Shown here piece after piece: positions 27,501 to 42,500 of a stretch of 64,000 nucleotides of DNA. This DNA comes from Branchiostoma belcheri. Taxonomy: Eukaryota > Chordata > Leptocardii > Amphioxiformes > Branchiostomatidae. The DNA lies in the NCBI RefSeq assembly GCF_001625305.1, contig NW_017802379.1:9608374-9672373 (forward strand), read 5' to 3'. The position numbers and the translations under genes were made by a program. Positions within the stretch are counted from its first letter, which is position 1, and each line of letters begins with the position of its first letter. The notes under the pieces are model-generated. The model was not told the origin of the DNA, searched no databases, and saw only the letters and a program-made list of their open reading frames with translations.

Positions 27501-30500
27501 TTAGCTAGACATTTATGTATATTATGCAGTGCCACTCATTTATTTTTCTGGCATGTGAAGGGTTAGGCCACACCAATTTAATTTCTTGGTTAACGGATTT
27601 TTCTAGAAAAATAATGGAGCGGGCGGGCGAAAAAAAAATAAAAATAAAAACAGGCCTAGGCATCCTATTATGGCCCAAAATGGTACAATAGGTACCATGA
27701 AGTCAACACACCAGGCTGGTTCAAAATGTAAACAATGAATTTTGAACTTTTAATGATACCATTGCATTGAAAGATGGAATGACTGTAACGAGTAGTAAGA
27801 AAAGGACTGTTTTCAACTGTTCAGGGCAAAAGATGAGCATTTTGCAGTTGATTCTGAATTTTTATTTCTATTTGCAAATCAGAAAAAAATTAAGCGGGCG
27901 AATCCGTTAACCAAGAAATTATATTTGTGTGGCCTAAGGCCTGGGAAAAAATGTTGTGTTTGCAGTTTCAGTCCTAAAAAAACAAGGGTGAGTAGCTATA
28001 GGTTAAGGGGATTCTCTTTTTCGGTTTGGCTTAAATGATCTGATTCAAATCCAGGTCCAGGTCCAGAGGATCAGGTCCAGGTCTGAACCTAAACCTAGAC
28101 TTGATCATAGTATCACAGTAAAGATAAGGTAGGACTAAACTGAATATCATATTCTGGAGAGCGAGACAAAAGCATGGGGCTCTTAGACTGATTGATACAA
28201 ATTTAATTATGTTTAAATGGATTGGAATGGTATACCAATAGTTATTTTCAATGCCCAAGCATATATGTATGAATTTAGGCAAATTATTTTGAATCTTTCA
28301 CTGCCAGATTACTTAAGATGTCAAAATAAAAATGTCTATATTTTTACTTCATTAGTCCAAAGAAAAAAAAAATTGGATCATGGCTTAAAGGTTGTTATGT
28401 TTACTGAAGGAACATTGTTTTTGCCACATTTCCTCTTCTTCTTCCTTTCCTAACACTGACCTCTGACCTGGCCAATGACCTGATTTGTTGACGTCTCTCA
28501 CCATGGTAACTGGTGTTGGGTAACATATTGTTGCAACTTTATAGTAGGAAGGATTTATACTCCTGTCTGACCATGTAAGAATTAACAGAGCAGACCATGT
28601 GCACAGGTAAAGCATTATACATTTCCTTTGCAAATGTTACATTTCTAGTTTTTTTTTACTCACCTCTATTTCAAGTCAGACCAGGTTCAGCCAAACTGGT
28701 ACCCACCCCTACTCTTGACCATTACTGGATTATCCCTAGTTATAATGGCTCTGCCACCCACCAATACTTAATGGATTACGCTCATAACTGAGTGAGATTC
28801 CTAAAACACCCCTTATCAGCTATCACAGGGTTGTTGCAAACTGATATGAAGCAACTGGTATCCACATGTTCAGTCATGTATATATGTGCTATTTTAAGCA
28901 CAAAATGGTACACGTTAATTCATCAAAAGACATCCGGTCATGTAATCTCAGTATGATTGTTGGGGGTGTTGGGAACCAGCTGGGAAGTTTCCAAAATAAC
29001 CTTTAAACATTATCCTGGTTATATAATCAAAGCTGTCAAGTACCAAGCCAAATCAAAGGTTTGTCCCAAATCATTTAAGGCCATACCAATTTAATTTGTT
29101 GGTTCTCAGATTTTTTCAGGAAAAAGATGAAGCGACAGGGCGAAAAAAAAAATGAAAACAGGTCTAGGCATCCTATTGCAGCCCCAAATGCTACGATAGG
29201 AGCCATGTAGTCAACACAAAAGGCTGAGTTAATATCTAAACAATGATTTGAACTTTTAATCAAACCACTGCATTGATACATTGAAAAACTGTAACAACTA
29301 GGAAGAAAAGGAATTTCCTCAGCTGTCGGGGTCGAAATATAAACATTTTTGAGCTGACTCGGAACCAGAATCTTTTTTTTTTTTGCAAATCAGAAAAAAA
29401 CAAAGAGGCGAATCCAAGAACCAACAAATTAAATTGGTGTGGCCTAAGTATTGTACACACAAATGTAATTTGTTGGTTCTGAAATTTTGATTTTGAACTT
29501 TTAATGAAACCACTGTATTGATAGACGGAAAAACTGTAACAACTACATTGTAGTAAGACAAGGACTTTCTTTTTCAACTGCTCGAGTTCGATGCAGAATC
29601 TGAATATTTTTTTTGCCAGTCACAAAAATTGAAGCGAGAGAGTCCGAGAACCAGTTGATTAAATTGAAGTGGCCTAAGCTTTAAGATAAGATTTAAAGTG
29701 GTCTAAGCTTAGAAATATTACCCAAATCTCAGACCCTCCCTCCTGTCCATGTTTTCAAGGCTACAAGTCAGTATGATGACCTTGATGCTTTTTCGGCAAC
29801 ACCTATCTGTACTGGAGATCAATATGTTTACTAAGTGGTACTACAGACCCCCTGCCCATGATTGACATGATGAATGTTCCTGTCACAGATAAATACACCA
29901 CTAGGATTCATCACAAACCACAGTTAAAGGCACCCAGAACGATTTGTGCAGTAAAAGTGGATTTTCAAAGTCAATTTCTGGTCATTTTTTTTATGTAGTA
30001 CAAAAAATGTAAGTTGGAACAACCCCATCAATAGCATACTGATAAGGCCACACCAATTTAAGTTCTTGGTTAACATATTTTTCTAGAGAAATAATGGAGC
30101 AGGCGGGCGAGAAAAAAAATAATAAAACAGGCCTAGGCATTCTATTGTGGCATTCTATCATCCAAATGGTAAGATAGGAGCCATGAAGTCAACACACCAG
30201 GCTGGTTCAAAATTTAAACAATGAATTTTGAACTTTTAATGATACCACTGCATTGAAAGATGGAATAACTGTAACAACTAGGAAGAAAAGGACTGTTTTC
30301 AACTGTGCAGGGTAAAATATGAGCATTTTGCAGTTGATTCTGAATTTTTTTTGCAAATCAGTAAAAAATGAAGCGAGTGAATCCGTTAACCAAGAAATTA
30401 AATTGGTGTGGCCTACATTGTAACTGTGAGGCAAAAATGTGATGTCATTGATGGTATATGGTTGCATGTTTCATATTGTAGGCTGAATCTAGTTATACAT

Positions 30501-33500
30501 GTATTTTGGTGGTACCAAAAAATAAAGTGGCTAATCACATACCTTCTTTTGGTGCTTTTCAAGTATGATTGTAAAAAAATGTGCTTCAAAATGACTCGCA
30601 TACCGTACATGTCAATACTATTAGATTTAGACAGAATTTCTCATCCAGAAAATTATTTTTGTTTTCCTGCCCTGAAATTGCATTGGATGCCTTTAAGCTA
30701 TCTTCTGTCAATTTCCCCTTGTCATAAACACACAGTTAATACCATCAACCCAGGGTAAGAGCCTTTCAAAGGTAATCTGTTTTTATTGCAGTTGGAAGAG
30801 ATATAATCTGGTTCATGTAGGGGGTCTGCAGTAAGTGATGTTGTTGCTACAATGTACTTGCAGGTACATGTAAGTAGTAATAGAGGATTATGTTGGCAAG
30901 ATTGTTGCTTATCTTATAACATATTAGTGAAACAGGAACTACATGTATGAGGTATGTGTGTTCTTCAGTGTTGTTTTTTTTGTTGTACCTCTTTGTACTC
31001 AGTTCTATTATTTCTGGAAAAGACTTAGTTTAAAGGAGCATTTTTGCACTGAAAATTGAAATATTTTAGTTTAGAAATCTTCATGTGATTTACTTCCACT
31101 TTTCAACATATTTTTATGCAATTATCTTACATTTCTGACATTATGGTTGGCACTAAAACAGCCCACGCGAGGTACACCCAGTTTGTGGTACCACCACAAA
31201 ATACCAGAATGTAAACAAACCTGCCTTTTGAACATATGAGTAAGGGTAATATTCCTACACTTTTCTGAATGGCACTTATTTGCAATGAAGCAGGAAAAAC
31301 TGTAACAACTACTTGAACTAGGAAGAAAAGGACATTCTTCAACAATGGGGGCAAAATATGAGCATATTTGAGTTGATTCAGAACCAGAATTTTTTTTCTT
31401 TTGCAAATAAGAAAAAAAAAGAAGAGGCAAATCCAAGAACCAACAAATGAAATTGGTGTGGCCTTAAATATATCTGTATGGCTGAAGTCAAATACATGAC
31501 TAGATACAGTAATATTGTAGTGGGTGGGAAACTGTCTACAGACATCAGTTCCAGCTCTGTGCATTCTCCCTGTCAGCTTATATCCACAAATTACTTCTCC
31601 AAGAGCAAGTCACTGGTCTGGAAGAGTGCTTCGATTTATTGGTTTTTTTATATAAGGTTGTTGTATAAGGTGTCATAGAAGTGGTTTAGGATGGTCAGAT
31701 TTTTTTGTTTCCGAGTCACGACTGGAAGATGATATTAAGAACATTTTATGTACTAGTATATTATGTTTCATAGAATATGGTTGCTTGCAAAATTCCTTTA
31801 TTTGTATATCCCCTGTTTTAGAAAGCACAAACTCTTTAGCATTTGTCAAGGCAATAACTGACAGATCATTTAGATGTATTTATTATATAATAAATTTTGT
31901 TAAGATAGAACAGAGATAGACCAAGAGTTAGTTCGGCCTAACAAAACCTTCTACCTGTTACATAAGTGTAACAAACAATTATTATATCTTGTTTACCTAG
32001 CTTTCATACTGTCAATTACAGATCATCTACACCTTACTAGTAGATGTGTTTATTGAAATCTTTCTCTTTTGATTTTTCTTTGAATATGACGGATATACAA
32101 GAACCAACAAAATGAGATACATGTACATATATAGTTCGGCTTAACAAAACTAAACCTGCTACCTGTTACATAAGTATAACAAACAATACAATGTATTATT
32201 ATATCTTGTTTACCTAGCTGTGATTGTAGGTTGACAATTTTTGATGCAAACTTCTGGCAATAACATGTCAACTACATGTAGATGTGTTTTATTGACAGAG
32301 ATCTTTCTGTGTGAATTTTTTTCTTAGAATAGGATGGAAATACAAGAACCAAAAAGTTGAATTGGTGTGGCTGTACAAAACTGGTTCCTGTTTTATAACT
32401 AAGTGTAATGAACAATACAGTATTATATCTTGTTTACCTAGCTCCAAACACAGGTTGACATTTAATACAAACTTTCTTTAGAGTTATATATAGCCACGAG
32501 TTATGAGTTAGTTCACAGATGGCTTTGTATTTCTGCATGTTAAAATTTCTGACATTTCTGATGGAGATACAATATATCATACACGACTTGTTTTGGAGTC
32601 GAAGCCATTTTTTGAAGGTTCGTGAGGCCACACCAATTTAATTTGCTGGTTCTCGGATTTGCCTCTTTGTTTTTTTCTGATTTGCAAAAAAAAAAGATTC
32701 TGGTTCTGAATCAACTCAAAAATGCTCATATGCTGCCCCCAACAGTTGAGGAAAGTCCTTTCCTTCCTAGTTGTTACAGTTTTTCCATCTACCAATGCAG
32801 TGGTTTGATAAGAAGTTTTAAAAAGTTATTGTTTAGATATTAACCCAGCCTTTTGTGTTGACTTCATGGCTCCTATCATAGCATTTGGGGCAATAATAGG
32901 ACGCCTAGACCTGTTTTTATGTTTTTATTTTTTTCATCTTACCGCTTCATATTTTTTCTGGAAAAAGTCAGAGAACCAACAAATTAAATTGGTATGGCCT
33001 AAGCATTGTAATTTGTTGTAAAAAGCCAAAAGTGGGTACCCACAGTGACATGTAGTATCTGTGGTTACGAAATCTCCCCCTCCCATCCAATCATTCTTAG
33101 ACTAGTAGTACTGTGCATTCAAAAACCAACAAACACACACGAAAACACACGAAAACACTTCATATTTCTTCTGGAAAAATCCGAGAACCAACAAATTAAA
33201 TTGGTGTGGCCTGACCCTGCTCTGCTTAACTGGCTCCCACGGTTTAGACAATGGGAACCGACATTAGCCCTGGGGTGACGGGAGGGGGGATGGGTGGCCA
33301 AGCACAAAAGTACGCCCCAATAATGTCTCTGCACATTGTTATATAGACCAACCCTACGGACACGAAACCAGTCGAGCTGCTCTGTCCTACAACTTAACAA
33401 CAGTGAACAGTACTGGAGATATTAGGGTGGGACTGTTTATGCATTGTGATATATCTATAGGATACATTTTATATGAACTACGTCACGTGCATTTCGTAAT

Positions 33501-36500
33501 TCATATCCTGTATTACATTGCTGAAGCAAGTAGCCGTCAACAATCGTCACCAAAGGCAAGAAACGTACTGCGTTATTTATATTAAGGATCTAAAAGACAG
33601 TGTTTACCATATTATGCTATTCGATACTTTACAATTAGACAAGTTATGTAACTCATTGTAAGAAAATGTCAAAGCAGGACATGTTTAAACACTTGATGTC
33701 AGAGACATGCAAGAACGAATGTACATTATGTACAGTAGACAAACTATGTAATTATGTTTCCAGATGCTTCAAAAAGAGAGAAGAAAGGGCAACTAACAGT
33801 AGATGATATATATAGGTAGTATATAGTATTATAATAATTGTAATATATACATGTAGACTCCCAGCACTTAGCATTAGAATACATGTATAGCGTTCCAGTA
33901 TGCAATACTCATGTTTTTTATCCTCTCAACCACATTTGGTCACATTTGTGCATTTAGCCCATCTGGGCAAGAACATGCAATGTTCATATCATATCATATC
34001 ATATCATATCATATCATATCATTATTCCTTGACACCTTGACAGTTGAAAGAAGGTGTCTGAACATAATTTCATCAGGTTGATAAAAGTATACAATCAGTA
34101 CCGGTACTTCTTTCACCTTGCTCACATTTCAATCTACAAGAAGCAGAACTCCAGTCAGAAGCTCTATCTGACGAAGGTGTCTGATAGACATTGAAAAGTA
34201 AGCAAGGTGACACATTAGTATTAAAATCTAGGTGTGTTTAAGAAAATCTGAATATCTAGTAAGAAAAGCCTTAATTGTTTTCATCCCAGACCTATAGATG
34301 TCAGGCCATTGTCATAGTTTTTCTATTCAGATGATTTTGAGGTCGAAAGGGGAAGAAGAACTGGAATTGTTTTGCCAGTGATCTGTTTTTGCCAGGGGGA
34401 ACACTGCGTTGTAGCAAAGGTTTGTCCATATATGTAGTACATACATGTGTGTGATGCTGTGTACCGGTTTGCTGGACCGGTTCCGGACTTGTAAAAATGT
34501 TTAGATTCAAGTCCAAAAAAACTTAGAAGTCAAGAGCTGATTAGAGACTTACTACAAAAAAGACCATTTTGCATACCCCTTTTCTTTCCAAACCACCAAA
34601 AACCTTCCATAGATTGCAAAATCTTTGCTGCAAAATGAAGAAAACATTGCCATCGGGCATCGCGAAGTGTCGGCCTCCATGTTATGAGGCCAAAGTTTTG
34701 CCCAAACAACATTGCAAGGTTGCCAACATGCAATTTTGTATATGCCATGGGTTTAGGTCCAGACTTACAAGTCAGAGTGGAACTGAACCTAAACCTCTGG
34801 ACTTGAATCCGGACCTGAACCTAAATGTGGGTTTAGGTACACAGCACCACATGTGTGGTGTAGGTGTAGGTTTGATAATATGTACATACTAGTACATTTT
34901 GGTGTAGGTGTAGGTTTGATAATATGTACATACTAGTACATGTGTGGTGTAGGTGTAGGTTTAATAATGATGACGTGTGTCTGTCCCTACAGGAGGAGTA
35001 CCTGGCACTTGTGGCACGGCTCATCCTGCATGTTCGTGACAGCCGTGAGTATCTATTTATAACTCTTCACTCTTGTGTAGATTTAGTCGAGAGTGAATGA
35101 CACATATATTCTTTCTTAGATTCAATTCTTTGTTATTGAGTATTGTAGTATTGAAGGTATATTAATTTTTATTATGTCATCTCAGAAACCAAGAAAGACC
35201 AGCAGAGACAAGGCGGAGGACCTCAGCAAGGTAACACAAGTTTGAACATATTAAGGCCACACCGACTTAATTTTATGGATGACATCTGCGCGCGCATTGA
35301 TTTTCGCCTGTTCTGAAAAAAGAGAGAGAGATCACATCCTCCAAGGCTCTGGCCTGGCCTAGTTAGCGACAATACGGCGGCAGTAACTTTTAGAGGATGG
35401 CACCGAGGCTACCAAAGTTTCACGACTCAAGAACTGAGTACATTAAACATTAAATTTTCTAGGCATCAATCCACAGCAGTCATACACTGCACTGATAACT
35501 AATTGTTGTTCCTCTATCTCTTACCCCAGACCCAATGAACGCACTCCAGAACCTCACCTCCCTGTCCCAGGGACAACCTTCCCAGCAGGCCATGCAGATG
35601 TCGCAGCCTTCCCAGCTGGCTTTGCAGAGTCAGCTGGCCCAGTCTACCCAGCAGGCCATGCAGCAGCAGATGTCCCAGCAGCCTCAGTTCCAGCAGCAGC
35701 CGCCTCCGCAGCAGTTCCAGCAATCCCAGCAGCCCTTTCAGCATTCCCAGCAGGCATTTCAGCAGTCTCAGCAGCCCTTCCAGACTTCCCAGCAGCCTCT
35801 TCCCCCACAGCCGCCACAACCCGGAGGCCAGGCTAGAATGGCTCCCACAATGCAACAGCAGCAGCAGCAAGGTACAGAAACTGGTTCAATGATACAGTCC
35901 AACCTGTACTAGCGGTCACCTTTGTATAGTGGTCACTCGGCCATAGCGGTCAGTTTTTGCCGGTCCCTTGAATTTTTCCCATTGACGTAAGCAGTAAGAA
36001 TCGTGTCTATAGTGGTCACTGTTCAACGCGGTCAGCAGTCACCCCATTCCAGTCCGGCCGGCATGTCAACACCGCCGATTGCGGTCGCGGCTGGCCGTAA
36101 CCCACTAAGCACCACGGCCGTAACACCACCCCACCTCGGGCTACGGCCGTTATAATGAGCCTTGTGATAATTTTCCGATTGCTACATTACTAAAAATGTG
36201 AACTGAAAATTAGACTCCATATGTGTATGAAACAAAGGAAAACTTTGTTTTGACATGAAGTTTCTGCAGTCGCGTGTGCCTTTGATATTTGCGTTTTCGT
36301 GCCGTGCATGCCTCATATAGCTTACAATGGACTCGGCCGCTCGGTGAAGATTACGACAATTATCTTTACAAAAAAACTTAAGAATATCCATATTTGGTTT
36401 TTCGATTCCTTGAAATGCGTCGATTTGAAAAGAGCCTTCAGGATGTGGTGTAATACCCAATAAAATTACATCATACCATCCCTACACTGTTTCCAAATCA

Positions 36501-39500
36501 CTTCCAAGAGGTCTGTGAATTTGAATGTCACAAAAATACAAAATACTTTGCGGGAGCCTGAAATCTCTGATTTCTTGTTGTATGTTGAACACTAAGAGTG
36601 AAATATATCATCTGCAGTTAATTTAATGCATAGCAGACTGCATTTTCATTGGCTGTTGATTATGAACAAATCAACGCTTCATTCAAGCAATCAACCAGAA
36701 ATAGCATCCTCCCTTTTCCCCAATTAGCCCAGTTCCAGGCCCAGCAGAGGCAACAGTTCCAGGGGCAAACTCGAGCACAGCTGGTGCAGCAACAGATACA
36801 GCAGCGACTACAGCAGCAGCAGCAGTTACAACAGCAGCAACACCAGCAGCAGCAGCAACAGCAACAACAACAGCAGCAACAACAGCAGCAGCAACAACAG
36901 CAGCAAAATCTAATGCAGCAACAATTACAGCAGCAGCAGCTACAACAACAGCAGCTGCAGCAACAACAACAACAGCTACAACAGGTGATTAGTAATTAAT
37001 GAATACATCGTTACAGGTGCAGGGAGAATGAATGAATATTTGGTTAGTGTTGATTGACAGAAAGATCAAGTCTGAACGTAACCCAGTATGCACCCGGTGG
37101 GAGTAAGTGGGTGGTACATGGAGGAATTCAGGAAGTGATGTTATAATACACATTGCATCATACAATCCCTCCACAGTTCCAGTACATTCAGAAAAACCCA
37201 AACCAATTCTTGGAGGTCTGAAATCCATAATTTCTTAATAAGAAATGTCTGTACCAAACATGCTGACAAGCAAAGAAATGCTGTTCACCTTAGTTACAGC
37301 AGCAGAAGCAGCTGCAGCAACAGAAACAGCAGCAGTTACAGCAACAACAGCAGCAGCAGCAACAACAACAACAGCAGCAGCAGTCACAGCAACAGCAGAT
37401 GCTGGTCCAGAGACCTTCGCTGCAGAGACAGCAGAAGATCGGAGGACTGCTGTCTCCTAGTCAGCAACTACAAGGCCAGAGTCCAGGCTCTGTACAGGTA
37501 CAGCTAGACATATTGCAGAAAAATGCATAAGGGGTGTTTCATAAAAAAAGCACAAGTTACATGGGTACATGTAACTACAGTACATGTGTAACTGCCTGAC
37601 AGCCCTAATTACCTCCGGGCATGGAGGTTTTGTTTTAGGCATGTTTGTGTGTATTTGCCTGTGTGTCTGTAGGTATTTGAATGCAGTATAGAGTGTTAGG
37701 AAGGGATGGGGACATTCTGTAACCACAGATTGACAGGAAGGTCCACACACACAGATACTACATTGTTTTGCATATTGTGTACATATCACTGGGGATACCC
37801 ACTTAGGGCTTGTCACAACAAGTTAGATTTATGCTCTTCCAGCCTCTCAGCCTGCATGAGTTTCTGTCCTAGGCCTGTTGTAGTCTGTCAGATCATTTCT
37901 TTGGTTATGCCAAAACTGTAATAGATACTTCTCTGAGGTTTGAAATCTCAGATATCTGGTTTTAACTGGTTACGTTTTCCCCACAGGTGGCGTCCCCAGC
38001 CCAGAGTAGTGCCATGCAGCGACCGGTGGCCTCCCCTGCACAGACTAGCTCAATGCAGAGACAGGTGGCTTCACCTGCACAGACCACCACCATGCACAGG
38101 CAGGTGGCATCACCTGCACAGACCGGCTCCATCCAGAGGCAGGTGGCCTCCCCGGCCCAGCCTGGCTCCATGCAGAGACAGGTGGCTTCACCTGCTCAAC
38201 CTGGCTCAGTGCAGAGACAACACACACCACAGTCAAGGTAAATAACATTCCTGACTTATCATCTTAACAAAAACTCCCCTGCAGTTCCAGAACAAGTTGC
38301 AAGGGGGACCAAACATCACCACTTTTTTCTTACATAAGGCCACACCGATTTAATTTTATTGTGGATGAGATCCTCTGAAGACCCCCAAACTAGTACGCGC
38401 GTGCGAATAAAAAAAATTCTGGCCATGAAATAAAAATGCTACTAAACCACAGGAATACAAAGCTGGTATTGTGAATTTACGACAGTACAAAGCGACATAT
38501 ACGACAAGCTGGCACATGCTGGCCTTTTGCGGAATTTATGAATCGGCACTGTACGTATGATTTCTTGAGTTGTGGAGCTTTGGCAGCCTGGTTGCCGTCC
38601 TCCAGAGTTACCACCTCCGTATTGTCACTAACTACATTATGTACCATTGACTACCTAGGCCTTGAGCCAGGCCAGAGCCTCGGAGGATGTAATCTTTTTT
38701 ATAACAGCGACAAATATGCAGAAACACACACACATGCAGAGATAAACACACAATTGCACCTAAAACAATACTTCAATTTCCATTGAGGTAACTACATGTA
38801 CCTGAGTTGATCACATAGGGACCCATGGTAGCCTGTCCTCAACTAACATACATGTATATCGTTCCATGTTGATTTGATTATATGGATGACATCCTCTGGG
38901 AACCCCAAAACTGATGTGAGCGTGCGAATAAAAAAAGTTTGGAAAAAACAAAAGTTGAAATCTACATGGTCATGAGGGTTGAACAAATGACACAGAGTAT
39001 GGTATGGCAAATAGTCCTCTCTTCAAATTCATTTCTGTACATTTTTGTCTTTTTCATTTGATTTTGGCATTCTACTACAGTAACTGTAACATTGATATTG
39101 TTTTCCAATATTTTTTTGTGCAACTTATGGTATATATTTGCTTATTTTGCAACTGTTTTTGTTTCACAGCAAACTTCTTTTTGAAAGGGCAAAAAATTCA
39201 TGCGCGAACGGATGTCATCCATAATCAAATCAGCATGGCCTCATAGAGACCAGAAATTAAACTACATGAAAGTGTAAATTTCCCCTTGTTCCTGCAGTTC
39301 TCAGTCTGCTGCGTCTCCAGCCACCATGCTGCCCAGCCCCTCCCCCCAGCCCAGCATGGCCCCCTCCCCAGCCAGCACAACTGCTCGCACGCCCGCCGGG
39401 GTCCAGTCTCCTGTCTCACTCAATACACCTGGTGAGAAGTCAGACCTTCAGCCGCTGGCTGGCAGCATTATTTCTACTTGAAACAAAATAGGCTTGCTAA

Positions 39501-42500
39501 TGGGCTGTATACGTGTAGGAAGTACATGTAGTGGAGATATACAATTTCATTAATGACAGAAATGTTTTTTTTCTTTTTGAAATGTTAGCCAAGTCCAGTC
39601 TTCAAAGCTGAATATAATGTATAAATCAGCCCTTTTTGCAAAATTCATTTGAGTAACGAGTTGAAGAAATGTTGGTAGACTTTGTTCAGGGGGCAATTTA
39701 CTGTTCCATAGAAGTATCAAATTTAGCTTGTTGAAGAGATTAGTTTGCTTGTTTAGAGACTGTACAATGTCAAAGTGAGGGAATTCTTGGGATAATCGTA
39801 CAAAATTCAGCTGACTTGTTAACAAGAAGGCTGTCATACATGTAACATCCGTGTCCATAATATCACCAGGGTCCATAATATTGCCACCTTGAGAAATGTG
39901 CTTAAAGATATTTTACTGAAACATACCCTAGGTATGCACATTTGATGTGTGAAGGAGTGCATACCAAAAGTATGTTGTAGTAAAAATATCTTTACGCACA
40001 CTGTTTCTCAAGGTGGCGATATTATGGACCCTGGTGATATTACAAACATGTATGGACACAGATGTTAGATCCTTGTCAGTGGTTGGTACTGACACAGGCT
40101 GCTTAAAAATTGTGCGATATGAAAATCATACAATAACCAGTCCTACAACAAATGTGACCGCGCTAAAACTGATGAGACACTTGCTTTAGGTAACCCTGGG
40201 TCTGTAGGGATGGCGCCCAGCCCTCGTAACGCCACAGAAGAACAGGCGTACCTGGAGAAGTGGAAACAGCTGTCTAAATACATCGACCCTCTGCAGAGAA
40301 TGATCAAGAGAGTCAGCAACACTGACGGTGAGAGAATCCTGTCAAGATGAAACATTCTCCTTATTGTAATGTCTTACTGCTCTTCTTTAACCTTCTCCCT
40401 GCTGCCTAAGGCCACGCCAATCTATTTTCTTGGTTAACGGATTCGCCCGCTTCATTCTTTTCTGATTTGTAAAAAAAAAATTTCAGAATCAACTGCAAAA
40501 TGCTCATATTTTGCTCAGAACAGTTGAAAACAGTCCTTTTCTTCCTAGTTGTTACAGTTATTCCATCTTTCAATGCAGTGGTATCATTAAAAGTTCAAAA
40601 TTCACTGTTTGACTTTTGAACCAGCCTGGTGTGTTGACTTCATGGCTCCTATGATACCATTTTGGGCCATAATACATTTAGGATGCCTAGGCCTGTTTTT
40701 ATTTTTTATTTTTTCGCCCACCCACTCCATCATTTTTCTAGGAAAATCCGTTAACCAAGAAATTAAATTGATGTGGCCTAACCCCACAACTAACACAAAT
40801 TTAGTACCAAAAGGCTCCTTCAGCAGAGAGAAGGTTAAGTACACTCGCTTAGTTCTCAAAGTCACAGTCACTCAGCCAATGAGCATTTGGCCATATTTGT
40901 TTATATCTCCATATATTGACAAACTGAAAAATCACTAGAGAGTCAGGCATATTTTTTGCACAAAAATGTATCGTATGAAATTGGAAACAGAGCTCAGTGA
41001 CCATGTGGCAGTTCAACTGTTATTGGATTCAAATTCATGTCACAGTCTTATGCTGCCTTTCTGCGCCAAACAAGGCCGTCCAAATGCACTCCGCTGTTGC
41101 TGGAGTGTTGTGATATGATTATGTTTTCTTCACCTATTCTTTTCTCAAAACACAGCCAGCACGGATGGCCAAGCCCCGTCTACAGGTAAAATTATACATC
41201 TATTGTGCTAGGCTCTGCGTTTAAAAAGCTTAAGAAACTGAATGTATGTGCATGGCACATCCAAGTGTCTGATATCATTCCAGTCATGATTTTTAAGAAA
41301 ATTAAGGAGAAAATCATTGGCTTGTAAAAAAAAAGTTGTTTATGCTCGCTATAAATAAAGTGCACCCTTTCTCTGGTCAAAATATCATCACCATTATTTT
41401 TTGTACTACAAAATTGTTTCAACTGCAAACTTAAAACGGTATGAAAACATCTGGTTTCCCTTCTAACATGAAAATAATGAGGGTTCTGCAAAAATAATCT
41501 TCTATTAAAGGCATCCAGTGCAGTTTTTAGGGCTTGGAAACCCGATTGTTCAAAGCCAATATTGTAGTCACTTATCTACATGTACATACTAACTTGAAGT
41601 TGAAATCACACTATCCCAATGTGTATTGACCCATATGGAGCAAAAATTCCCAAAATTCTGACAGAAAATGGTTACTGGAAGGGCCCTTGGCTGAATTTTA
41701 TGGTACAATCCTTAAAATAAAGGACTCATCTCAGGGCTTGTTTCTGCATTTTAAATACCCAAAGTATGAAATACTGATTGAAATGTGCTAATGTGAAGCA
41801 GTATGTGTCAATATCATACAGTTTGCCTTATTCAGAATATGTCCAGTTTTGCTGCCCTGAAATCGCATTGGATGCCTTTAATTTTAAACCATGACCTCCA
41901 GCTCACCTTACAGCAGCAAGGCCACAGGCTTCAAGTTCGGGAGGCTGACCACTAAGGTCATTGGATGTCAAGGTCAAACATGATGAGGATTTGTTTTATT
42001 CCTACAGAGCACAAGAAGGACCTCAGCAAGATGAAGAACTTGTTAGAAATTCTCACTGACCAGAAAAAACGGTGAGATATTTTTTTTTTTGTTCCCAAGG
42101 CCACACCAATTCAATTTGTTGTTTCTCAGATTTGTCCTGTCCATTTTTTTTCTGATTTGCAAAAAAAAAAAATTTTTTTTTTACATTCTAAATCAAATGC
42201 AAAAGGCTCAATGAAAGACATATTTTGGCCCCAACAGTTGAAGAAAATCCTTTTCAACTTTCATTAAAAGTTCAAAATCTATTGTTTTAATTATAATTTA
42301 ACCAGCCTGGTATTTTGACCTCATGGCTTATATCATAACATTTCCAGCTATCATGGGGTGCCTTGGCCTGTTTTTTTTTCTTTTTTGCCCTGTCGCTTCA
42401 TATTTTTCCTGAAAAAATCCGAGAAACAACAAATTCAATTGGTGTGGCCCAATCATCTAATAGAATGGAGTAAACAATACAGACTAAAATAGCTGGCATA

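Noticed and set aside
28030-28110. Copy of the hAT-like MITE (AACCTAAACCTAGAC, CCAGGTCCAGG)
   Set aside because: Only about 70 bp of low-complexity similarity and no ends, so not listed as a copy.
35514-35870. 118-codon leucine-rich minus-strand ORF
   Set aside because: Antisense shadow of the glutamine/serine-rich MED15 exon 5.
37245-37460. Alanine/threonine-rich plus-strand ORF
   Set aside because: Out-of-frame reading of the CAG/CAA tract in MED15 exon 7.
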